This document shows, one piece after another, positions 1 through 7,530 of a DNA stretch of 54,805 nucleotides. The stretch lies in NCBI RefSeq assembly GCF_000802365.1, contig NZ_JSZE01000003.1, positions 1-54,805 on the forward strand. The letters are read 5' to 3'. The notes beneath the pieces are model-generated. The model did no database searches. It was not told the origin of the DNA and saw only the letters and a program-made list of their open reading frames with translations. Position numbers and translations under genes: made by a program. The DNA comes from Xanthomonas cannabis pv. cannabis (GTDB taxonomy: Bacteria > Pseudomonadota > Gammaproteobacteria > Xanthomonadales > Xanthomonadaceae). Each line of letters starts with the position of its first letter. Position 1 is the stretch's first letter.

Positions 1-56
1 TCCTTGGAGCGATCTACTGGATCGCCTCCGTCATCTTGCTCAATTGATGACACGCC

Positions 57-1010
57 CTAGGTGTTCAGTCCCGGCATTAGATGGATCGGATCGATCCTTG
101 AACCGCTCGGGCTCGGATGTCCACTGTTTTCAGATGAATTCGTATAGTGTCAGTCCCTCAAGGGCTTTGAGCCTGCGCGCGAAGTTGTAGGCGTCGATGA
201 AGGTGTCCAGGTTTTCTCGCAGTTGCGCGTGATCGTCGTAGTGGAAGCGTTTGACCTTGGCTTCTTTGATGGTCCGATTCATCCGCTCGACCTGTCTGTT
301 GATCCAGGGTCAAGGGGTATTCGATGCCATGCTGTTTGCAGACGCGACTGAAGATATGCGTGAAGGCATAGCGGTCGGAGTGGCGGTTGGTGAAGTGGAT
401 GCCGTTATCCGTCAGAACCGTATGCAGGGTGAAGGGCACAGCCTGGATGATATTGCGCAGGAACTGAGCTGCAGTCAGCTTGTCGGCCGAGAGATGGAGC
501 TCGGTGAGTGTAAATTTGGACGTTCTGGCGATGGCGACGAACAGATGGAGCTTGCCCTCGACCGTCTGCACCTGGGCGATATCAATGTGGAAGTAGCCAA
601 TCGGATAGCTTTTGAACTTCTTCTTGGCGGGTTTGTCTGCCGTGCTGTCGGGCAGCCGCGAGATGCCATGCCGTTGCAGGCAACGGTGCAGTGATGAGCG
701 CGTCAGATGCGGGATGCTCGGCTGCAATGCATAGAGACAGTCATCCAACGGCAGCAAGGTGTGCTGGCGAAAAAAGCAACGATCGCCGTCTCATCTGCAA
801 CGGGCAATACGGTGAAAAACGGCTGCGTCGGCCCTGTCGGCAAATCGGACACCGAGTCCGTTTCTTCCACTTCGCCACCGTCTTTTGATTGATGCCGTAG
901 CGTTTGGAAAGCGCCCTCAAGCTCTCTTGACTATGTTGTATCGCTCGACGGATCGCCTCAGTCGTGGGGGTGCTCCCGTGTAGAACCTGGCCTATAGCGC
1001 GTCCTTCCAT
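57..1010 (-). pseudogene. Decayed IS481-type transposase
   Basis: This is a DDE transposase read right to left and broken by several lesions. The amino end (1010 down to about 840) gives an HTH segment with SLRALSKRYGINQKTVAKWK. The frame then changes, and the catalytic core (757 down to about 310) carries FHIDIAQVQTVEGKLHLFVA and TDNGIHF, typical of IS481-family enzymes. A second frame change and a small loss near 310 follow the HGIEYPLT segment. Towards the end a TGA (about 133) replaces a sense codon in YEFI, and another shift brings the terminal frame to DPIHLMPGLNT with a stop at 57-59. At least three frame disruptions and one nonsense codon are visible, so it cannot encode an active enzyme. 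I could not define terminal inverted repeats. It marks the left side of the accessory island. Confidence 0.85.
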
Positions 1011-1237
1011 TAGAGGGAAAAGAGTGCACCATCAAAGCCTGGGATTAAACAAATAGATATGGCTGGTCTAAGTTTTTGGGAGGAGGTCAGGACATAATCG
1101 ACCGAGATATCGATCCCCAATTTCAACGCGGAGCCTTGTTTTTTCGCAGGAATTGCCTTTATCGGAATTTTGCGTGTAGTCTGGCCCGCATAGCGCTACC
1201 AATACGAGTTCCCAAGTTACGACGAAGTCTTGGAGCG
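1011..1237. other. Leader region of the peptide cluster
   Basis: This stretch lies between the transposase remnant and the likely start of the permease gene. It is comparatively A/T-rich for this genome and probably contains the cluster promoter, but no convincing -35/-10 pair or operator could be chosen by eye. The permease reading frame is open back to 1076, but that amino-terminal extension does not look like permease sequence. Confidence 0.3.
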
Positions 1238-3760
1238 ATGGTTGCAATGGATACGGAAGTTCAAAGTAGTGTTATCTGTGGGATGCGCGGGACAAATGCC
1301 AGCCTAGCTTCCATTGCATGGGAGTTGTTAGTTAAGAGCGCACGCTCGGCCACTGTGGCAACGGCACACTCCCGGCAAGCGTGGGTCATCGTAGCGTTGG
1401 CAACCCTTGCAATCGCGCTCAACGCGTCCATGTTTGCGCTCATGTATGGCCTACTGGTCAAGCAACTGCCCTTTCCGGTAGACGATCGTCTGGTGACGCT
1501 CCAATTGCGCTCAGACACCCTGGGGCTGGATTTGGGCTGGTCGGTTCCCTTCCTGGAAACTGCGGGCAGCCCGGGGCAGAGCCTTCAGCGCATGGCGGCC
1601 TTCAAAACCTCCGAACCCACCCTATACAGCGATGCCGCACGGATGATCGGCAGTGTCTCGGCGGTCACCGTCAGCCCCGACATATTTCCGTTGCTAGGCA
1701 TCCATCCGGTCGCTGGTCGCCTGTTGAACGCCGACGACACGAGGATCGGTGCGCCCTGCCGCGCTGTGGTAAGCGCCGACTTCCATGCGCAAATATTCGG
1801 TCGTGCTTTTGCCGAAGGAGAGCTGCTGAACGTATCGGGCGCACCTTGCCTGATTGTTGGAGTGGTTCCCGAAGGCAGCGGCTTCCCGGACGCGAAGCGT
1901 CACCTGTGGCTGCCGATGAAGATCAGCGAGCAGGATCGCTCAGCCGAGGCGGCCGGATCGTTCGGCGACCTCAAAGCGATCGCCCGTCTCGCGCCTGGGC
2001 AAAGCAGCGACGACGCCACCCAGGAGATGCGCAGGAGGCTCGCGGCCGACCGGCGCTTGGACTGGATCGTCGAGCAGGTCGCAGCAACTCCATCGGCCCG
2101 TCCCTTGCGCTTTCTGTGGGTTGGCGACCGGGTCTTCACTCTGACGTTGATGTCGCTGGCCGCGCTGATGGTGTTCGCCGTGACCACGGCAAACTTGTGC
2201 AATCTTTTCGCACTCAGCGTGATCCGTCGTCAGCACACGTTCGCGCTGATGGAGGCGCTCGGCGCAAGGCGTGCGCGAAACTTGGCGCTGATTACTTGCG
2301 AGGCCTTGTCGCTGGCCATGCTGGGGGCATTGGGTGCGTTAGCGTTGCTAGCGCCGGGCATGCGCTTTCTGCAGCGAGCGGGAATGCTCCCGGCCAATGT
2401 GCCTCAGCATGTAGGCCTGGATTTGCCGACTGTTGCCGCGATGGCGGTCATGGTGGCAGTCATCGCCGCGGCCATGACCATCGCTGCGGCGGGATTGCTG
2501 CGGCAGAACTTGGCCCAGTCGCTACGTCAGGGCGGCAATGGGCAGACCGGCTCGGCCCGCGGGGCACGATTGCGTCGTCATCTGGTTGCCGCTCAGATCG
2601 CTTGCACTCTGGTGCTGGTGTTTGGCACCGGACTGCTGATCCGCAGCTCGGACAACCTCATCGCCGAAGACATCGGCTTCGCCCGCGGTCCGGTATCGGT
2701 CGGCCAGTTGGGTGCCGACCGACGCTCCATAGACGTAAATGTCCGACCGCTGCGTCAAGCGCTGGCCGCTTGGCTGGATGAAGTAGGAAATGCACCGGGC
2801 ATCCGTGAGGTCGCCTTGGCAAGCACGGCTCCGTTCGGCGACAACGTGTCACTGGCGACAATGCATATCAAGGATGGCGACGGTGGTCCAAGGGAGATCA
2901 ACGCCTACGAAGTGTTCGTCAGCCAAAACTATTTCCGGGCACTGGGTCTGCCGCTGCTGCAGGGACGCGGCTTCCGTGCTCATGAAACGCGGGGTGGCGC
3001 GCCAACGATCATCGTCGATGCCACGTTCGCAAGTCGCTATTTGGGAGACGGCGATCCGTTGGGTCGTCTGGTCAGTGTCAGTGGGCCATACGGCTTACGG
3101 GACCATCGGGTTGTCGGCGTGGTCGGCGTCGCGCGCCAGCGCTCCCTTCGTTCGCGTGACGAATATGCCACTGTCTATCGGCCCATGGAAACGCCCTGGC
3201 CGCTTCCAGACATGCCAGCCGACAGCGTTTCGGTGATCGTCAACACATCTCTGCCGTTGTCGGCAGTCCGACCGATGTTGGAGCATCCGCTGCGACGATC
3301 TGCCGCTGGCCTGCGCTTCCATGAGATCAGGACCATGCAGGCGATCGTGCAGGAGACATTGGGCGATGCGCTGCGCTTGAACATGATGCTCAAGCTGTTG
3401 GTGAGCGTGGCTATGGTTTTGTCCGCTGTGGGCCTATATGCCTTGCTTGCTTTCTCTGTGGCATCCCGTACACGCGAGTTCGGTGTGCGCCTGGCGTTGG
3501 GGGGGGATCGTCGCCATTTGCTGGCCCTGGTTGGCGCCGAGGGTGCTCGCCTGTACGCCACAGCCACACTGGTCGCGCTGCCTGCTGCGCTGCTGGTTGG
3601 TCGATCGCTCTCGGACAAGTTGTTCGGTATCGATCCTTTCGATCCGCTGTTGATGCTGATTGTCCTGATGTTGTTCGGCCTAGTCTGCGCGGTAGCCAAT
3701 CTCGTACCGGCGTTACAAGCCTCACGAGTGTCGCCGATGGAGGCCCTGCGTGCTGAATGA
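1238..3760 (+). CDS. MacB/FtsX-family ABC permease (ADOP-like)
   Basis: This is an inner-membrane permease of the MacB/FtsX type, about 840 aa, with two FtsX units. The first membrane segment (WVIVALATLAIALNASMFAL) is followed by a MacB periplasmic core, an FtsX domain with the EALGARRARNLALI signature, a second hydrophobic entry (AAQIACTLVLVFGTGLLI), a second periplasmic domain and a final FtsX domain containing REFGVRLALGGDRRHLL and ending SPMEALRAE. This duplicated layout matches the orphan-permease (ADOP) architecture. There is no ATPase domain in the protein; a MacB-type ATPase is encoded 7 kb downstream at 10538. The start is uncertain. ATG 1238 and ATG 1247 follow a GGAG at 1232-1235, while ATG 1280 is also possible. 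Inferred role: export of, or self-protection against, the cluster peptide. Confidence 0.85.
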   Translation: MVAMDTEVQSSVICGMRGTNASLASIAWELLVKSARSATVATAHSRQAWVIVALATLAIALNASMFALMYGLLVKQLPFPVDDRLVTLQLRSDTLGLDLGWSVPFLETAGSPGQSLQRMAAFKTSEPTLYSDAARMIGSVSAVTVSPDIFPLLGIHPVAGRLLNADDTRIGAPCRAVVSADFHAQIFGRAFAEGELLNVSGAPCLIVGVVPEGSGFPDAKRHLWLPMKISEQDRSAEAAGSFGDLKAIARLAPGQSSDDATQEMRRRLAADRRLDWIVEQVAATPSARPLRFLWVGDRVFTLTLMSLAALMVFAVTTANLCNLFALSVIRRQHTFALMEALGARRARNLALITCEALSLAMLGALGALALLAPGMRFLQRAGMLPANVPQHVGLDLPTVAAMAVMVAVIAAAMTIAAAGLLRQNLAQSLRQGGNGQTGSARGARLRRHLVAAQIACTLVLVFGTGLLIRSSDNLIAEDIGFARGPVSVGQLGADRRSIDVNVRPLRQALAAWLDEVGNAPGIREVALASTAPFGDNVSLATMHIKDGDGGPREINAYEVFVSQNYFRALGLPLLQGRGFRAHETRGGAPTIIVDATFASRYLGDGDPLGRLVSVSGPYGLRDHRVVGVVGVARQRSLRSRDEYATVYRPMETPWPLPDMPADSVSVIVNTSLPLSAVRPMLEHPLRRSAAGLRFHEIRTMQAIVQETLGDALRLNMMLKLLVSVAMVLSAVGLYALLAFSVASRTREFGVRLALGGDRRHLLALVGAEGARLYATATLVALPAALLVGRSLSDKLFGIDPFDPLLMLIVLMLFGLVCAVANLVPALQASRVSPMEALRAE

Positions 3761-3822
3761 GCCAAGACCTGATCAATTCCGTGCCACCACGGATGCCCGT
3801 TGCCGGCCAGGCAACATTCAAG

Positions 3823-3828
3823 AAGGAG
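3823..3828 (+). promoter_or_regulatory. Ribosome binding site of the precursor gene
   Basis: A strong AAGGAG sits five bases before ATG 3834. This fixes the start of the 54-aa peptide rather than the upstream in-frame start at 3750, which lies inside the end of the permease gene. Confidence 0.8.
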
Positions 3829-3833
3829 CTGAG

Positions 3834-3998
3834 ATGAGCATGTCCAATGATGAGAAGAAGATCGCTGTCGATCGTAAGGAAGCTGCACGCAAGCTTGCCA
3901 TGCGCGTGTTGACGGAGTCGGAGGCGCGCGATATCGCCGCTGCCGGTGCATTCGTGAAGGTCGGCCCACCGACCCCGGTCAAGCCGAACATCGCTTGA
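3834..3998 (+). CDS. RiPP precursor peptide (54 aa)
   Basis: This is the candidate substrate of the cluster. The amino half is charged and helical (NDEKK, DRKEAARKLAMR). It is followed by LTESEARDIAA, which lines up with the double-glycine leader pattern (L at -12, S/T at -11, E at -8, hydrophobic at -7 and -4) if cleavage falls after Ala36-Ala37. The proposed core is GAFVKVGPPTPVKPNIA. It has a single aromatic residue in an F-V-K triplet (F40-K42) and four prolines (P45, P46, P48, P51). The triplet resembles sites where XYE/GrrM/FxsB-type radical SAM enzymes build three-residue cyclophanes, and the prolines suit the two prolyl-4-hydroxylase-like enzymes downstream. No Cys or Ser is present in the core. 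The assignment as precursor rests on position, size, RBS and leader pattern; the modifications are inference. Confidence 0.78.
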   Translation: MSMSNDEKKIAVDRKEAARKLAMRVLTESEARDIAAAGAFVKVGPPTPVKPNIA

Positions 3999-4009
3999 TG
4001 AACTGACCT

Positions 4010-4037
4010 GCATGCGGCGCCGGTAGGCGCCGCATGC
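4010..4037 (+). promoter_or_regulatory. Perfect hairpin between precursor and maturase genes
   Basis: The arms GCATGCGGCGCC (4010-4021) and GGCGCCGCATGC (4026-4037) form an uninterrupted 12-bp stem with a GGTA loop, 12 bases after the precursor stop. No T-run follows, so it is not a standard intrinsic terminator. A partial terminator or an mRNA 3'-end stabiliser that raises precursor over enzyme levels is the likely role. Confidence 0.7.
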
Positions 4038-4102
4038 GCAAGAAACATGGCGCAGCGGCCTGTCTCTCACACGAGTACCGGTCGGACAGCTGGAGTGGCC
4101 GC

Positions 4103-5287
4103 ATGGAAGTGCTTTCGGAAAGCCCCCGTATTTCCTCGCTGGTGGTGAATCTGAAACTGTCGGAGAAATGCAATCTCAATTGCGATTACTGCTACTACTA
4201 TGCCGACGCCTATTCCGATGTACATGAGCGACCGGCGCTGCTTCGCAGCGACGTCTCGAGACAAGCCATCGCGCGGCTGGTCGAGGCAACGGAGGACTAT
4301 GACATCGGTGAGCTGGCAATTGCCTTCCATGGGGGCGAGCCTACCTTGATGAATCCTCGAGCGTTCCGCGCGTTGTGCGCGGATATCGTGGAAAAGCTGA
4401 GACCCCGGGTAGGCGTGCTGCATCTCATCACTCAGACCAATGGCGTGCACCTGTCAGATGACTGGCTGGAGGTCGCGCGCGAATTCGATGTGCACATAGG
4501 AGTCAGCCTCGATGGTCCTCGGGACTACAACGATATTCATCGCCTCGATCACAAAGGGCGCGGTTCTTACGACCGGATCGAGCGCACCCTGCAACGGCTG
4601 CAGCGCGCCGCACGGGAGGGACACATCCGGCCAATCAGCCTGATCGCGGTACTCAATCCCGATTTCGACTATGGGCGCGTCTACGATCATTTCGTGGATA
4701 CGCTGGGCGTGGGGTTGCTGAACTTCCTGTTGCCGGACCATAGCTGGGATAGCCTCAGCGCAGACAGCGTGGAGATGGACAGATTCGGTGACGCGCTGTG
4801 CCTTATGTTCGAGCGTTGGTTGCTGACCGGTCAGGACAATGTCTACGTGAAGCAGTTCAGCGATGTTCTGCACCGGATTGCATTGCATCGCCGTGGGGTG
4901 GCATTGGATATGTCGGCGGTCAATCTGGTCATCCACAGTGACGGCGATATGGCATTGAACGACTCCTACATGGCGGCCTTGGCATGGTTTCGAACGCAGC
5001 AGCATTTCAACGTGCGAACCGCCAGCTTTCGCCAATGGATGAACCAGCCGATCATGAGGGAGATCGAACGCGCGTACCGAACCTTGCCTGATCAGTGCAT
5101 GGGCTGCAGGCACAAAGCGATCTGCCGGGGCGGCGAGTTGGAACACCGCTTCAGCAGTGACGCCGGATTCAACAACCGCTCGGTGTACTGCAGTGTCTTG
5201 AAGCGCCTGTACGACACCATCCAGGCCGCGTTGGCGGAAGGTGATCGCCATGCCAATGCCGCCGTCGTGGAGGTGGCTCATGCCTGA
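4103..5287 (+). CDS. Radical SAM/SPASM peptide maturase
   Basis: This 394-aa enzyme has the radical SAM cluster motif C23-x3-C27-x2-C30 (EKCNLNCDYCYY), the GGEP-like HGGEPTL segment near residue 80, and a carboxy-terminal SPASM-type cysteine set: C332, C335, C341 followed by GG, and C363 in the NRSVYC segment. This arrangement resembles the XyeB/GrrM/FxsB group, which crosslinks aromatic residues to a residue two positions on. The substrate is inferred to be the peptide encoded just upstream. ATG 4103 is chosen because GGAG (4092-4095) lies seven bases before it. The longer frame from 4034 would begin inside the hairpin at 4010-4037 and adds non-conserved residues. The stop overlaps the next start, indicating translational coupling. 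Confidence 0.9.
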   Translation: MEVLSESPRISSLVVNLKLSEKCNLNCDYCYYYADAYSDVHERPALLRSDVSRQAIARLVEATEDYDIGELAIAFHGGEPTLMNPRAFRALCADIVEKLRPRVGVLHLITQTNGVHLSDDWLEVAREFDVHIGVSLDGPRDYNDIHRLDHKGRGSYDRIERTLQRLQRAAREGHIRPISLIAVLNPDFDYGRVYDHFVDTLGVGLLNFLLPDHSWDSLSADSVEMDRFGDALCLMFERWLLTGQDNVYVKQFSDVLHRIALHRRGVALDMSAVNLVIHSDGDMALNDSYMAALAWFRTQQHFNVRTASFRQWMNQPIMREIERAYRTLPDQCMGCRHKAICRGGELEHRFSSDAGFNNRSVYCSVLKRLYDTIQAALAEGDRHANAAVVEVAHA

Positions 5288-6122
5288 GCAGCCGGATCGT
5301 TGCCTCAACGCGTGGGTGGCCGAGCAGCGTGCTGCGGGCATCAATCCAGAGGAATCCATGTCCACTTTGGTGGCCAGTGGCTTTCATCGCTTTTCTGCTC
5401 GCGATGCCGTGTTGCCGCTCTCTGGTTCCAGGGCACCTTTGGATGCCGGCGGCTCGCGGGGTAGCCTGGCGTCGTCTCGTGACCTCGGCGACCGTACCGT
5501 GCGCGTGATGCTTTCCTGTCGCCGGCCGGATCTCACCGTAGTCCGGGATTTCGTGAACGAGGCCGAGGCAGGATCACTTATCCACGCTTCCGTCGCTCGC
5601 CTGCTTCCGTCTCAGGTGGTCGATGTGGACGCCAAAGATGGTGCTGGTCACGTGTCGCGTGCGCGCACCAGCCACAGCATGTACTTCGCCCCCGGCGAGA
5701 ACGCTGAGGTGCGTGCGCTTGAGGCGCGCGCAGCTCTTCTGGCAGGCCGCGATGCATGCTGCGCCGAGCCAGTGCAAGTGGTTCGGTACACGCCGGGCAC
5801 TGGTGTTGAGAATCATCAGGACTACTTCGATGTACGCGATCCGTCATCGGCGGCGCATCTGGGGCGCCGTGGACAACGCGTAGCGACGGTGCTGGTCTAT
5901 CTCAATACGCCGCAGGCAGGCGGGGAGACGGTGTTTGCCGATCCTCAGTTGGAAATTATCGCGAACCTCGGTACCGCAGTTCATTTCGCGTTCCCCACAG
6001 CCAGCGAGTTGGACCTGGCGCTGCATAGCGGCGCACCGGTAATTTTGGGCGAGAAGTGGATCGCCACGATCTGGTTCCGCGACCAACCCCAGAGCATGAC
6101 CCCAATGGAGCCCATTGCATGA
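5280..6122 (+). CDS. Prolyl-4-hydroxylase-like 2OG/Fe(II) oxygenase 1
   Basis: This 280-aa protein has the double-stranded beta-helix signature of 2-oxoglutarate/Fe(II) oxygenases. The iron ligands are H179-x-D181 (NHQDYFD) and H249 (LHSGAPVILGEKW), and K259 is the expected 2-oxoglutarate-binding lysine. The segment around 205-218 (LVYLNTPQAGGETVF) is characteristic of the P4Hc group. The amino-terminal 60 residues are of the helical type seen in bacterial prolyl hydroxylases. The start at 5280 has GGAGG (5269-5273) six bases upstream and overlaps the maturase gene by eight bases. Expected role: hydroxylation of one or more prolines in the precursor core, which is inference from family and context. 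Confidence 0.85.
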   Translation: MPEQPDRCLNAWVAEQRAAGINPEESMSTLVASGFHRFSARDAVLPLSGSRAPLDAGGSRGSLASSRDLGDRTVRVMLSCRRPDLTVVRDFVNEAEAGSLIHASVARLLPSQVVDVDAKDGAGHVSRARTSHSMYFAPGENAEVRALEARAALLAGRDACCAEPVQVVRYTPGTGVENHQDYFDVRDPSSAAHLGRRGQRVATVLVYLNTPQAGGETVFADPQLEIIANLGTAVHFAFPTASELDLALHSGAPVILGEKWIATIWFRDQPQSMTPMEPIA

Positions 6123-6769
6123 ATGACCGGATCAGCGAGTTGAATCGTTCCGCTGGATCCTCCGTCGATGACGTCCATGTCCTGGGAGGTCGCGATCACT
6201 TGCTCGTTCCATGCGCGCTGCCCCCCGCGATGTGCCAGTTGTTCGAGCGATATGCCCTGCTGCATCTCAATAGCACGGACTACTTTACGCACGACGAGCC
6301 TACACAGTCGCTAGGGCGTTACGCCGACGCGCTGGGCGAGTCGATGCTCATTCAGTTGCAGCCGGAACTTGAGCGGCTGACCGGTCGACGTTTGCTGCCC
6401 ACTTATTCGTTTCTGCGCTTCTACACAAGTGGTTCGTCGCTGACCCGGCACACCGATCGCGATGCTTGCGAGTTCAGCGCCACCCTCACGTTAGGCTACT
6501 CCGGTGCATCGATCTGGCCGGTCTGGGTGCATTCGCTAAGTGAGGACAAGCCAGTATTGCTGGATGTGGGAGACATGCTGCTCTATCGCGGCATTGACGT
6601 TCCGCATTGGCGTGAGCCGCTGGAGGGGGGCTACTGGCTACAGTTGTTTGTTCACTATGTCGATGCCAGTGGCCCGCACGCCAAGCGGGTGTTCGACGAA
6701 CGCAATAGCATCGGGCCGAACAATACCTGGGCCGCCGTCGCTGCGGAGCAGGTCGCGAAGACGCCATGA
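6119..6769 (+). CDS. 2OG/Fe(II) oxygenase 2, divergent type
   Basis: This is a 216-aa protein in the same operon, beginning with an ATGA overlap on the preceding stop. It shows H111-x-D113 (LTRHTDRD) and a distal H163 (DVPHWREPL), matching an HxD...H iron triad, with SFLRFY leading into the motif and a carboxy-terminal WLQLFVHYVD strand. It lacks the GEKW-type lysine motif of its two neighbours and has different strand sequences, so it belongs to another branch of the superfamily and probably has another target or chemistry. It could hydroxylate a non-proline residue of the peptide or a second proline; the sequence does not decide. The start and stop both overlap neighbouring genes. Confidence 0.78.
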   Translation: MNDRISELNRSAGSSVDDVHVLGGRDHLLVPCALPPAMCQLFERYALLHLNSTDYFTHDEPTQSLGRYADALGESMLIQLQPELERLTGRRLLPTYSFLRFYTSGSSLTRHTDRDACEFSATLTLGYSGASIWPVWVHSLSEDKPVLLDVGDMLLYRGIDVPHWREPLEGGYWLQLFVHYVDASGPHAKRVFDERNSIGPNNTWAAVAAEQVAKTP

Positions 6770-7530
6770 ACTCTCCATCGGTATGGCCCTCGCCGAGCGA
6801 AATGCCACAGTCGCAGGCACAGCCTGGGGATGGCTTGTGGCGCAGTCATGGCTCCATCGTGCTGGACGGCCGCCGTGTACGGCTGATAGCGAGGATGCGT
6901 GCGCCCAGGCTCATCCTGCTGGACGATGTGTTGGACCCTGACGAATGCGCTGCGTTGATCGAACTGGCGCGACCGCGCTTGGCCCGTTCGCAAATCATCA
7001 ATACAGGCGACAGGGCCGCAAGCGCTATTGCCAGCTATACCCGCACCAGCCAGAGCACATTCATCACTCCGCGAGAGTCTGCCCTGGTGGCCGCCATCGA
7101 ACGACGGATCGCGGCGCTGCTGGAATGGCCGGTGGATCATCTGGAGCATATTCAAGTGGTGCGCTACGGTGCCGGGGCTGACTTCGTGCCGCACCATGAC
7201 TACTTCGACATAGGCCTGTCTGCTACCGAGGCACTGCTGCAGCGGGGTGGCAATCGCATCGGCAGCATGCTTCTCTACCTCAATGTCCCAGAGTCGGGTG
7301 GAACGACCGTGTTCTCCGATGTCGAGATCGATGTGGTTCCGCAGTGCGGCTCGGCGCTTTATTTCGGTTACCCTCATCCCGATCCATCTTCGTTGACGCT
7401 GCACGCGGGCGCCCCGGTGTTGGCGGGTGAGAAATGGTTGGCGACCTTCTTCGTTCGCGAGTCGCTGATGCACCGCCGTCCGCCGAGTGAAATGCTTAGT
7501 GCATGTGAGCAAGGGTCATCGCATGGATGA
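6766..7530 (+). CDS. Prolyl-4-hydroxylase-like 2OG/Fe(II) oxygenase 3
   Basis: This 254-aa P4Hc-type oxygenase starts with an ATGA overlap. The iron ligands are H143-x-D145 (VPHHDYFD) and H213 (LTLHAGAPVLAGEKW), with K223 as the 2-oxoglutarate contact; LLYLNVPESGGTTVF matches the family core. It is clearly related to the oxygenase at 5280 over the whole catalytic domain, but has a shorter and different amino end. The pair is consistent with an old duplication that allowed two prolines to be handled separately. The gene overlaps the next one by eight bases. Proline in the precursor core is the inferred substrate. Confidence 0.85.
   Translation: MNSPSVWPSPSEMPQSQAQPGDGLWRSHGSIVLDGRRVRLIARMRAPRLILLDDVLDPDECAALIELARPRLARSQIINTGDRAASAIASYTRTSQSTFITPRESALVAAIERRIAALLEWPVDHLEHIQVVRYGAGADFVPHHDYFDIGLSATEALLQRGGNRIGSMLLYLNVPESGGTTVFSDVEIDVVPQCGSALYFGYPHPDPSSLTLHAGAPVLAGEKWLATFFVRESLMHRRPPSEMLSACEQGSSHG

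Noticed and set aside
3750..3833. Longer form of the precursor peptide starting within the permease gene
   Set aside because: The AAGGAG before ATG 3834 and the leader-like composition from that point favour the 54-aa form.
4034..4102. Longer amino end for the radical SAM protein
   Set aside because: It would start inside the 4010-4037 hairpin, has no RBS, and adds residues unlike the family; ATG 4103 has GGAG at the right distance.
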